Shown here piece by piece: positions 1-6,265 of a stretch of DNA of 8,183 bases. Below the pieces are notes generated by a model that searched no databases, was not told the origin of the DNA, and was given only the letters and a program-made list of their open reading frames with translations. Numbering within the stretch: position 1 is the stretch's first letter; every line of letters begins with the position of its first letter. The DNA comes from Pseudomonadota bacterium (lineage in GTDB: Bacteria > Pseudomonadota > Alphaproteobacteria > Acetobacterales > Acetobacteraceae): NCBI GenBank assembly GCA_021807465.1, contig JAKBCX010000050.1, positions 1 to 8,183 on the forward strand, given 5' to 3'. A program made the position numbers and the translations under genes.

Positions 1-1031
1 CCCATCTTGGAAATCTGCTTCAACTGCGCGGCATAATCTTCCAGGTCGAACTTGCCCTTCGCCATTTTCTTGGCGAGTTTCTCGGCCTCTTGCTGGTCGA
101 TATTCGCCGCCGCGCGCTCAACCAGCCCGACAATATCGCCCATGCCGAGAATACGGCCCGCGATACGCTCCGGGTTGAACTCGTCCAGCGCGTCAATCTT
201 CTCGCCCATGCCGGCGAGCTTGATGGGCGCGCCGGTAACCGCGCGCATGGACAGCGCCGCGCCGCCGCGCGCATCGCCATCCAGCCGGGTCATCACAATA
301 CCGGTGACGGACAGAGTCTCGTTAAAGGCGGTGGCGGTGGTCACAGCATCCTGGCCGGTCATGGCATCCACCACCAGCAGGGTTTCCGCCGGGTTCACCG
401 CATTGCGGATCGCCTTCACCTCTTCCATCAGCGCAAGGTCGATGGACAGGCGGCCCGCCGTGTCGAGAATCACAACGTCGTAAACCTCGCGCCTTGCAGT
501 ATCCATGGCGCGCTGGGCAATTTGCAGCGGCGTCTGCCCGGCAATGATGGGCAGAGATGCCACTTCGGCCTTCTGGGCAAGCTGTTCCAACTGCAACTGC
601 GCGGCGGGGCGCTGCGTATCCAGGCTGGCCAGCAGCACTTTCTTGCGCTCGCGGGTTTTCAGCCGCAGCGCGATTTTGGCCGAGGTGGTGGTTTTACCCG
701 AACCCTGCAAGCCAACCATCAGGAAGGGGATGGGCGCCGGGGCGTTGAGGTTCAGCGGCACCGTGCTGCCGCCCAGAGCCTCGGTCAGCGCGTCATTGAC
801 GATCTTGACGACCATCTGCCCCGGCGAGACGGAGCGCAGCACTTCCGTGCCAACGGCCTGTTCCTTCACCTTGGCGACAAAATCCTTGACCACGGGCAGC
901 GCCACGTCGGCATCGAGGAGTGCTAAGCGGATTTCCCGCAGTGCCTCGTTCACATCGGCTTCAGACAGGCTGCCGCGGCGGCGGAGCCGGTCGAAAATAT
1001 CCGAAAATTTGCCCGACAGGTTGTCGAACAT
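1..1031 (-). CDS. ffh: Signal recognition particle GTPase Ffh (SRP54), 3' end cut by window edge
   Basis: Ffh binds 4.5S RNA to form the bacterial signal recognition particle, which takes ribosomes making membrane proteins to the receptor FtsY. The reverse strand is open from ATG at 1031 to the window edge, giving 343 whole codons. It begins MFDNLSGKFSDIFDRLR, a typical Ffh start. The N domain spans about residues 1-90. The GTPase G domain follows: P-loop GLQGSGKTTT (107-116), DTQRPAA (138-144), DTAGR (190-194), TRLDGDARGGAAL (248-260) and the GMGE closing loop (274-277). The end of the visible part, with GMGDIVGLVE (296-305), enters the M domain. The Met-rich signal-peptide and RNA-binding helices lie outside the window. 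AGGA sits about ten bases before the ATG as a plausible ribosome binding site. The Hint-protein gene lies 106 bp upstream on the same strand, so ffh may have its own promoter in that gap. Confidence 0.97.
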   Translation of the reverse strand, partial: MFDNLSGKFSDIFDRLRRRGSLSEADVNEALREIRLALLDADVALPVVKDFVAKVKEQAVGTEVLRSVSPGQMVVKIVNDALTEALGGSTVPLNLNAPAPIPFLMVGLQGSGKTTTSAKIALRLKTRERKKVLLASLDTQRPAAQLQLEQLAQKAEVASLPIIAGQTPLQIAQRAMDTARREVYDVVILDTAGRLSIDLALMEEVKAIRNAVNPAETLLVVDAMTGQDAVTTATAFNETLSVTGIVMTRLDGDARGGAALSMRAVTGAPIKLAGMGEKIDALDEFNPERIAGRILGMGDIVGLVERAAANIDQQEAEKLAKKMAKGKFDLEDYAAQLKQISKM

Positions 1032-1046
1032 GGTCTAAAATCCTTA

Positions 1047-1098
1047 CACCACAACGCAACGCACAACGCGCCGTGGTGCGAACCCTCGCAGCACGGCG
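1047..1098. repeat. Overlapping inverted repeats in the Hint-gene/ffh intergenic region
   Basis: The 106-bp gap before ffh holds a strong inverted repeat. CGCCGTG (1069-1075) pairs with CACGGCG (1092-1098). After one mismatch, TGCG (1077-1080) pairs with CGCA (1087-1090), leaving a six-base loop. A second possible stem, CACCAC (1047-1052) with GTGGTG (1073-1078), uses part of the same left arm, so the two exclude each other. Between them is a short direct repetition of CAACGC. On the minus strand the large hairpin is followed by GCGTTGTG rather than a run of T, so it is a poor Rho-independent terminator for the upstream gene. It could be a weak terminator, an mRNA-end stabiliser or a protein site. 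The pairing is seen directly; the role is not known. Confidence 0.45.
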
Positions 1099-1137
1099 TT
1101 TAACGTGGGCGGCACATGCCCCCAAGCGGCGGGAGAG

Positions 1138-2775
1138 TCAAGCCGCGAGCGCGGCACCCCCTAAGGGCAGCTCTGCGCCATCCATGGCCCGCCGCACGGT
1201 TATGGCGCCCAAATCCACCCCTGGCAGCGCCACGGTAAAACCATGGCAGCCGCTGCCAAACCCGGCTTCGCGCACATCCGCCCGGTAGCGGTTGGCCACC
1301 ACGCGGGCCAGAATTTCGCCCCCGCGCATGACCAACAGGGTTACCGGCACGTCCGGCGCCGCCGCGCATTGCGCCCAGCCCGCGCACACACCCGCCGCCA
1401 AATAATCCACCCAGCCGCGCAAGGGGCCGGGCATTTCCGCCACCGGGGGCAGCCCGGCGCGGCTGTTTACCGCATGTTGCAAGGCCTGCAGGGCCAGCCC
1501 CTCCTCCAGGCGCGGCAGGCAGGGCGGGCCGGGAATATCCTCACCAGGGTAGAGGGCAAAATACTCCGCCGCATTCTGGAACCAGTTGCGCGGCGTCTCG
1601 TTAAGATAGCTCTCGCTCCAGCACCCTTCCGAGCGCAACAGCGCGTGCCGTTCCAGCTCTATGTGCAGGTAGGACACCTGCTCCACCCGCGCGGCCTGGG
1701 TCACGCTTACCCCGTTCACCAGCCGCCAGGCCGGTACCAGCGCATTGCCCAGGCACATGCCATGGCCGGGCGAGACGGTGAGCGGGCGGACAGGCAGTCC
1801 TTCGCCCAGCGCGCCGGGGATAAAGGTGACGGGCAGCATAAGCGGGTTGCCCCTGATGAAGCGCCCATCATACACGCTTCGGCCAATCCATTTTATGCGC
1901 CGCGCTCCTTCATGCGTCAGCACCTCATCGCCAGTGGCCAGATGCTCCACCGCTATTTCGCCCGCTGGCGTGGCAATGCGGGTTCCGGGGCAGAAACAGG
2001 CGGCCACGTCGAAGCCCAGCGCCTTCATCAGGTCATCATCCACCACTGAAAGCGTATTCGCCACGCCGGGATGAGAAAACGCGTCGAAAGAATCCGCCGC
2101 CACGGCGGTGGACCAGTCGTAGTAATCGCTGATGGTCGAGAAGCTGGCCAGGCTGGTCTGGCCGTTATCGACCGAGAAATAGGCCGGCGGTGATGTGGAG
2201 GTGTAGGGGTTGGCATTCGTTTCCAGCACGCCAGGGGCAGAGAAACGGAACAAATCCATCAGGCTGAAAAACGGCCCGCCATTGCCCCAGCCGCTGCGGC
2301 CCAGCGCATGGGCCAGCTCATGCTCGGCTACGCCCACAAAATCTTCCTCCCCGGCAATGGCGCGGTCCGTGGTGCTGAAATTCAGTACCGCACCGCCCGT
2401 GCCAAAGGTAACGCCGCCATCGGGCAAGGAGGAACCTTTCATCAGCCCCAGCGCCTCGGCCTGGGCGATGGTTAGGTACACGCCATAGCCGTTGGTTGGG
2501 TCGGTAGCCGGCATGTCGTTGGCGGCGGTTTGCGCCACCGGGCTGGCGGCGTGGGCGCGCAGCGCGTTCACCACCTGGGTGTAGCCGTAGAGATGCATAT
2601 TCTCAGGGCCGGCCTCGCCGAGAATCTGCCCGGTCGAATCCCAGTTCACATCGATGCTGATGGTAATGTTGTCGGTAATCAGCGCATCGAGCTGCTGCGC
2701 GGCGAAATCCAGCGCCGTGACAAAACCGGATGGCGCAAGGGATGTATCCGGCTCGTAAACAAGATTGATTTCCAT
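1138..2775 (-). CDS. Zinc metalloprotease fused to a Hint (Hedgehog/intein) domain and a C-terminal GWA-type module
   Basis: This is a 545-residue protein with three parts. Residues 1-257 match a family of alphaproteobacterial zinc metalloproteases (I believe the NF038122 family). The zincin motif HELAHALG is at 152-159, followed by SLMDLFRFSAPG (171-182), an AYFSVDNGQT stretch, and DAFSHPGVAN (231-240). The position where metzincins carry a third His or Asp holds Gly162, so the third metal ligand lies elsewhere. Residues 260 to about 400 are a Hint domain: CFCPGTRIATPAGEIAVE (260-277) with nucleophile Cys260, VSPGH (334-338) as the TxxH-like block, and HIELERHALLRSEG (371-384) as the final block, ending ESYLN rather than HN. 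Residues 450-545 resemble a GWVD...GWA...RYRADV..AG..GHGF module seen beside Hint domains and glycosyltransferases in Acetobacteraceae. No Sec signal peptide is visible. GGGGG lies about four to eight bases before the ATG. Self-cleavage before Cys260 is an inference; the target and export route are unknown. Confidence 0.85.
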   Translation of the reverse strand: MEINLVYEPDTSLAPSGFVTALDFAAQQLDALITDNITISIDVNWDSTGQILGEAGPENMHLYGYTQVVNALRAHAASPVAQTAANDMPATDPTNGYGVYLTIAQAEALGLMKGSSLPDGGVTFGTGGAVLNFSTTDRAIAGEEDFVGVAEHELAHALGRSGWGNGGPFFSLMDLFRFSAPGVLETNANPYTSTSPPAYFSVDNGQTSLASFSTISDYYDWSTAVAADSFDAFSHPGVANTLSVVDDDLMKALGFDVAACFCPGTRIATPAGEIAVEHLATGDEVLTHEGARRIKWIGRSVYDGRFIRGNPLMLPVTFIPGALGEGLPVRPLTVSPGHGMCLGNALVPAWRLVNGVSVTQAARVEQVSYLHIELERHALLRSEGCWSESYLNETPRNWFQNAAEYFALYPGEDIPGPPCLPRLEEGLALQALQHAVNSRAGLPPVAEMPGPLRGWVDYLAAGVCAGWAQCAAAPDVPVTLLVMRGGEILARVVANRYRADVREAGFGSGCHGFTVALPGVDLGAITVRRAMDGAELPLGGAALAA

Positions 2776-2822
2776 GCTACCCCCGCTGCATTTTCATGCC
2801 TTGGTAACAGGAAAAAGTGGAG

Positions 2823-2858
2823 AAAAACTTTACCCGCCTAACGCCGCGCGCAGACGGG
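2823..2858 (-). terminator. Possible Rho-independent terminator overlapping the Nudix gene stop codon
   Basis: On the minus strand CCCGTCTG (2858-2851) can pair with TAGGCGGG (2840-2833), with two G-T wobbles and a ten-base loop. The TAA stop codon, AG and a run of five T (2827-2823) follow directly. The hairpin is therefore inside the last codons of the Nudix gene and the T-run is just past it. If it works, it separates the Nudix gene from the protease-Hint gene 54 bp downstream. The wobble pairs and the short spacer before the T-run make it only moderately convincing. Confidence 0.4.
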
Positions 2859-3660
2859 CCGCCTCGGCGCCGGAGTAAAACCCTTCGCGCAGCAGCAGGT
2901 CGATCAGCACGAGCGTGACATTGAATTTGAACTCATCCGTCCGCGCCAGCACCTCCGCCACCCGCGCCAGGGGCCAGAGGGTGAAGGATTCAACCTCGCC
3001 ATCCATCGGGTGCGGGGTAAAATTCTCGGGTAATTCAATGTCGTAGGCATAGATCACGTCACGCCGCAGCCCTTCGGGGCGCTCCATGTTATACGTGAAC
3101 ACCGCCACCTGGCGGGCCTGGACGGCAAGGTTTTCCGGCAAACCGGCTTCTTCCTCCGCCTCTTTTATCAGCGCGGCAAAGGGCGTGTAGCCGGCCGGCA
3201 CGCCGCCCGCCACCAAATGGTCCAGCTTGCCCGCATCCAGCTTCTTGTTGGCTGCGCGTTTCGCAACCCAGAGATGCGCCCCCTCCGCCCGGCGGACCAG
3301 CCCGTTGAGGTGCACGCCCATGCCGATAACGCCAAAGCGGGGCAACGCGCCGCGGTCCAGAACGCCCAGGCTTGGGCCGTCAGCCGACACGCGTACATCG
3401 AAATTTTCCGTCCGCAAGGCAATGCCAAGTGCGGCGGCCATTTCATTGAGGCGCGGCAGCAGAGCCTCGTCCATCTGCACCCTGTCCGTCTGGCGTTTTA
3501 CGCCCGAAAACAAGGCGGCAAGCTGGTCCGCGGTAGCCGGGTGCAAATAGCCGATATGATGCGCCCCGGCGTAAAGCGGCAGCCGTGTGCCGGGCAGGTC
3601 CGCCGTGTGACAGGCAGCAATGTGCGCGAGGAGCTTTGCAATTTCCGAGTCAGATGCCAT
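2830..3660 (-). CDS. Nudix hydrolase with DUF4743-type N-terminal domain
   Basis: Nudix enzymes hydrolyse nucleoside diphosphates linked to another group, using a metal held by the Nudix-box glutamates. This 276-residue protein has the layout of the plant NUDT20/24 and yeast YJR142W group. An N-terminal DUF4743-like region (about 1-110, starting MASDSEIAKLLAHIAACH) is followed by the Nudix fold (about 111-240). The Nudix box runs 152-174 (GGVPAGY...KEAEEEAGL). The catalytic EExxEE-type core Glu167-Glu171 is intact, but the first box Glu is Tyr158 and the usual Arg is Lys166; I recall such changes as common in this subfamily. Substrate is uncertain: some relatives act on damaged thiamine diphosphate. 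I chose ATG at 3660 because it matches the family's N-terminus. An in-frame ATG at 3702 would add 14 residues and overlap the divergent exporter gene. Neither start has a strong ribosome binding site. Confidence 0.88.
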   Translation of the reverse strand: MASDSEIAKLLAHIAACHTADLPGTRLPLYAGAHHIGYLHPATADQLAALFSGVKRQTDRVQMDEALLPRLNEMAAALGIALRTENFDVRVSADGPSLGVLDRGALPRFGVIGMGVHLNGLVRRAEGAHLWVAKRAANKKLDAGKLDHLVAGGVPAGYTPFAALIKEAEEEAGLPENLAVQARQVAVFTYNMERPEGLRRDVIYAYDIELPENFTPHPMDGEVESFTLWPLARVAEVLARTDEFKFNVTLVLIDLLLREGFYSGAEAARLRAALGG

Positions 3661-3669
3661 GTGCGCTGC

Positions 3670-5523
3670 ATGACCCGTAATGCCGCCCGTGCCAACCCCC
3701 ATCTTGCCGCCGGCGCTTCCGTAAAGCGTGAGCGCAGCGCCTTTGCCACCATTGCCTCGCTGCTGCCCTATTTGTGGCCCCAGGGCGAACCCGTTTTGCG
3801 CCTGCGCCTTGTGCTGGCGGTTGTGGCCATGCTGGTCTCGGTGGGCGCGCAGGCTTGGTTCCCCATTCTGTACGCCCATGCGGTGGATAAGCTCTCGCCC
3901 AAGGCCGGACCGCTTGCCCTCCCGGCGGCGCTTATTGTTGGCTATGCGCTGGTGCGCGTCTGCGGCTCTGGTTTTGGCGAGTTGCGCGATGCGCTGTTCG
4001 CAGCCGTGCAAATGCGCGCCTCGCGTGTCGTGGCGCGCAAAACCTTCGAGCATCTGCACGCGCTTTCCATGCGCTACCATCTGGACCGGCAGACGGGCGG
4101 GCTTTCCAACATTATCCTGCGCGGTACGCTGGGCATCCAGAACGTGCTGCGCCTCGTCACCTTCAACCTGCTGCCCACCATGGTCCTGCTGGTGGTGATG
4201 ATCGGCGTGCTGTGGCGGGTGCTAGGTATAAGCTATGCGCTGGTCATCTTCGTGGCTCTCGGCGCTTATATCGCCTTCACCTTCTCCTTCACCGCCTGGC
4301 GCACCAAATTCCGCCGCACCATGAACGAGATGGATAACGAGGCGCAGACAAAAGCCATCGACAGCCTGCTGAATTTTGAAACCGTCAAATATTTTGGCAA
4401 CGAGGAGCATGAGTCGAAGCGCTTCGACCAAAGCCTGGCGCGGTTCGAGACGGCTTCGGTCAAATCCCAGGTCTCGCTGAACGGGCTGAATATCGGCCAG
4501 TCGTCCATTATCGCCATCGCCATGGCGGTAACCATGCTCATGGCGGCCAATGATGTCGTCTATCATCATATGTCAGTCGGCCATTTCGTGATGGTGAACA
4601 CCTACCTGCTGCAGATTTCCATCCCCCTGAATATGCTGGGCTTTGCCTATCTCACCCTCAACCAGGGCCTCATCGACATGGAGCAGATGTTCTCGCTGCT
4701 GCGTGTGAACCAGGAGGTGAAGGACAAGCAAGGCGCGCTGGCGCTGGAACGGCATGGCAAACCCGCCGAGGTGCGGTTCGAGAATGTGCATTTCGCCTAC
4801 AACCCGGACCGGCAGATTCTCAAGGGCATCAGCTTCACCGCAGCACCCGGCAAGAAAATCGCCTTGGTTGGCCCCACCGGCTCGGGCAAATCCACCATCT
4901 CGCGCCTGCTTTTCCGCTTTTACGACACAACAGGCGGGGCGGTGCTGGTGGATGGGCATGATGTGCGCCATGTCACCCAAGCCTCGCTGCGCGGGGCCAT
5001 TGGCGTGGTGCCGCAGGATACGGTGCTGTTCAACGACACCATCTTTTACAACATCGCCTATGGCCGCCCCGGCGCCACGGTGGAGGAGATAGAACAGGCG
5101 GCGCGCTTTGCCCAGATTCACGACTTCATCATGTCTCTCCCGCAGGGCTACAAAACCCGCGTGGGCGAGCGCGGGCTGAAGCTCTCAGGCGGCGAGAAGC
5201 AGCGCGTGGCCATTGCCCGCACCATCCTGAAAGACCCGCGAATCCTGATTCTGGACGAAGCCACATCGGCCCTGGACACGCATACCGAGCAGGAAATCTC
5301 TGCCGCTTTGCGCCGAGTTTCGTTCGACCGCACCACGCTGGTCATCGCCCACCGGCTCTCCACGGTGACCGATGCTGACGAGATATTGGTGCTGCGCGAA
5401 GGGACGATTGTGGAGCGCGGCACCCATGCCAGCCTGCTGGCGCAAGACGGGGTTTATGCCGGCATGTGGGCCGTGCAGCAGGCCGAGGGTGAAGAAAATG
5501 AGCTGCAAGAGGTGGCGGAGTAA
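3670..5523 (+). CDS. atm1: Atm1/ABCB7-type ABC exporter, fused permease and ATPase
   Basis: This is a 617-residue half-transporter that should work as a homodimer in the inner membrane. Atm1-class exporters move glutathione-based compounds linked to Fe-S cluster supply and metal detoxification. Residues 1-340 form the membrane domain, with hydrophobic segments near 45-65, 82-102, 162-182, 186-206, 277-297 and 303-325. Family hallmarks are HALSMRYHLDRQTGGL (130-145), DSLLNFETVKYFGNE (231-245) and LNIGQ (273-277), whose Asn274 and Gln277 match the glutathione-site Asn/Gln of bacterial Atm1. The ATPase domain has Walker A GPTGSGKST (401-409), Q-loop Gln449, signature LSGGEKQR (505-512), Walker B ILILDE (525-530) and H-loop His561, so all catalytic parts are present. 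The reading frame stays open upstream to 3217 but overlaps the Nudix gene. ATG 3670 gives the normal family length; GTG at 3661 is an alternative. The ribosome binding site is weak. Confidence 0.93.
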   Translation: MTRNAARANPHLAAGASVKRERSAFATIASLLPYLWPQGEPVLRLRLVLAVVAMLVSVGAQAWFPILYAHAVDKLSPKAGPLALPAALIVGYALVRVCGSGFGELRDALFAAVQMRASRVVARKTFEHLHALSMRYHLDRQTGGLSNIILRGTLGIQNVLRLVTFNLLPTMVLLVVMIGVLWRVLGISYALVIFVALGAYIAFTFSFTAWRTKFRRTMNEMDNEAQTKAIDSLLNFETVKYFGNEEHESKRFDQSLARFETASVKSQVSLNGLNIGQSSIIAIAMAVTMLMAANDVVYHHMSVGHFVMVNTYLLQISIPLNMLGFAYLTLNQGLIDMEQMFSLLRVNQEVKDKQGALALERHGKPAEVRFENVHFAYNPDRQILKGISFTAAPGKKIALVGPTGSGKSTISRLLFRFYDTTGGAVLVDGHDVRHVTQASLRGAIGVVPQDTVLFNDTIFYNIAYGRPGATVEEIEQAARFAQIHDFIMSLPQGYKTRVGERGLKLSGGEKQRVAIARTILKDPRILILDEATSALDTHTEQEISAALRRVSFDRTTLVIAHRLSTVTDADEILVLREGTIVERGTHASLLAQDGVYAGMWAVQQAEGEENELQEVAE

Positions 5524-5585
5524 GCCGCGCGATGGTAGCGCCCCCTGAGGCACACTAATTATAAAGCGTATTGATGGAAAATGAG

Positions 5586-5846
5586 ATGAGCGACGACAGA
5601 CAATCCCCGCCGGAGCGCGAACTGAGCCATGCCGGCTCGGTCGTGGATAAGGCCATTGAATATATGGTGGGCCAGAACATCTCGGAGCTGGCCATTGCCT
5701 CGGCCCTGCTGGGCGGCGCCATGGGGCTGCTGACCCGCGTGCTGCCAGACGAGGTGGTGGTGCAGATCCTGGAAAATGCCATCGAGAGCGTTGAAAGCGG
5801 CGAAATGCGCGGCGCCGCGGGGCAGGATCACGCCGGAGAGGCTTGA
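5586..5846 (+). CDS. Small uncharacterised protein, 86 aa
   Basis: I do not recognise this family. The protein is 86 residues with a charged, Pro-containing N-terminus (MSDDRQSPPERELSHAG). Next comes an amphipathic or hydrophobic stretch, VDKAIEYMVGQNISELAI (20-37) and ASALLGGAMGLLTRVL (38-53). An acidic region, PDEVVVQILENAIESVESGE (54-73), and a short flexible tail follow. The middle segment could be a membrane-associated helix or a helical bundle core; no cysteine or catalytic motif is seen. I chose ATG 5586 because GGAAAATGAG just before it gives a good ribosome binding site at seven-base spacing. In-frame ATG 5574 and TTG 5571 would add four or five residues. It lies 62 bp after the exporter on the same strand and 90 bp before rpmB. 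Codon use is like its neighbours, which supports it being real. Confidence 0.72.
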   Translation: MSDDRQSPPERELSHAGSVVDKAIEYMVGQNISELAIASALLGGAMGLLTRVLPDEVVVQILENAIESVESGEMRGAAGQDHAGEA

Positions 5847-5887
5847 CGCCCAGGAGTCTTTTGCCCATAAGCCGGGCTTCCAATTCC

Positions 5888-5915
5888 AGGGCTGGTGCGT
5901 GCCAGCCCTATTTTT
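5888..5915 (+). terminator. Perfect hairpin plus T-run just before rpmB (terminator or leader attenuator)
   Basis: AGGGCTGG (5888-5895) pairs perfectly with CCAGCCCT (5902-5909) around a six-base loop TGCGTG. One A and five T (5911-5915) follow. This is a textbook Rho-independent terminator on the plus strand; the reverse strand has no T-run after the stem, so it points one way. It would end transcripts of the exporter and the small gene. However, it leaves only 21 bases before the rpmB ATG, with no convincing promoter among them. If rpmB is transcribed from upstream, the hairpin must be read through, or act as an attenuator in the L28 leader. Confidence 0.7.
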
Positions 5916-5936
5916 GCGTATGTTGAGGATAGACCT

Positions 5937-6239
5937 ATGGCCCGCCGTTGCGACCTGACCGGAAAGACCGTGCAGTCTGGCAATAATGTCAGCCACGCCA
6001 ACAACAAGACCCGCCGCCGGTTCCTGCCCAACCTGCAGGTCACCACGCTGCTGTCCGACGGGCTGGGCGCCGTGCGCCTGCGCCTGTCCACCCGCGCCAT
6101 CCGCACCATCGAGCATAATGGCGGGCTGGATGCGTTCCTGCTGGGCCAGACCGATGCCAAGCTGACCAGCGAAGGGCTGGAGCTGAAGCGCCGCCTGCAG
6201 AAGGCGCTGGCCAAGAAAGAGGCCAAGGCCGCCGCTTAA
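5937..6239 (+). CDS. rpmB: 50S ribosomal protein L28
   Basis: L28 is a small basic protein of the large ribosomal subunit. The 100-residue product starts [10 protein letters not shown] and carries the family signature [22 protein letters not shown] (8-29), then [14 protein letters not shown] (48-58) and a long basic C-terminal helix rich in Lys, Ala and Glu. Length fits the alphaproteobacterial form. Only one Cys (Cys5) is present, so this is the zinc-free type rather than the type with two CxxC pairs. GAGGAT (5925-5930) six bases before ATG is a strong ribosome binding site. A terminator-like hairpin sits just before that site. arfB starts 26 bp after the stop, which suggests a shared transcript. 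Confidence 0.97.
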   Translation: MARRCDLTGKTVQSGNNVSHANNKTRRRFLPNLQVTTLLSDGLGAVRLRLSTRAIRTIEHNGGLDAFLLGQTDAKLTSEGLELKRRLQKALAKKEAKAAA

Positions 6240-6248
6240 ACCGCGCCG

Positions 6249-6265
6249 GGCCTGGAGATCAGGCC
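6249..6265 (+). promoter_or_regulatory. Hairpin enclosing the arfB ribosome binding site
   Basis: GGCCTG (6249-6254) pairs perfectly with CAGGCC (6260-6265) around the loop GAGAT. The arfB ATG begins at the next base, 6266. The only good Shine-Dalgarno match, GGAG (6254-6257), straddles the stem top and the loop, so the fold could partly hide the site or hold it up in a loop. No T-run follows, so it is not a terminator for rpmB. The pairing is seen directly; an effect on translation is inferred. Confidence 0.45.

Noticed and set aside
90..926. Long plus-strand open frame opposite ffh (278 codons)
   Set aside because: It lies wholly antisense to the clear Ffh reading frame. Long shadow frames are common in GC-rich DNA, and its composition (Arg, Gly, His and Gln rich) is typical of such shadows.
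1051..1070. Repeated CAACGC units as a possible CRISPR or regulatory array
   Set aside because: The units are six bases, too few and without spacers, so this is at most a minor direct repeat.
1243..2049. Plus-strand open frame of 268 codons opposite the protease-Hint gene
   Set aside because: It is antisense to a protein with clear zinc-protease and Hint motifs and shows no motif of its own.
3217..3669. Upstream extension of the exporter frame to 3217 (768 codons in all)
   Set aside because: The added 151 residues are antisense to the Nudix domain and unlike any exporter; the protein from 3670 has the usual family length.
3661..4080. Upstream extension of the Nudix frame to an ATG at 4080 (416 codons in all)
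   Set aside because: The extension is antisense to the conserved membrane domain of the exporter. The DUF4743-like part already begins at 3660.
5185..5883. Minus-strand open frame of 232 codons opposite the exporter end and the small gene
   Set aside because: It is antisense to the signature, Walker B and H-loop of the ATPase domain and spans two genes; it has no recognisable motif.
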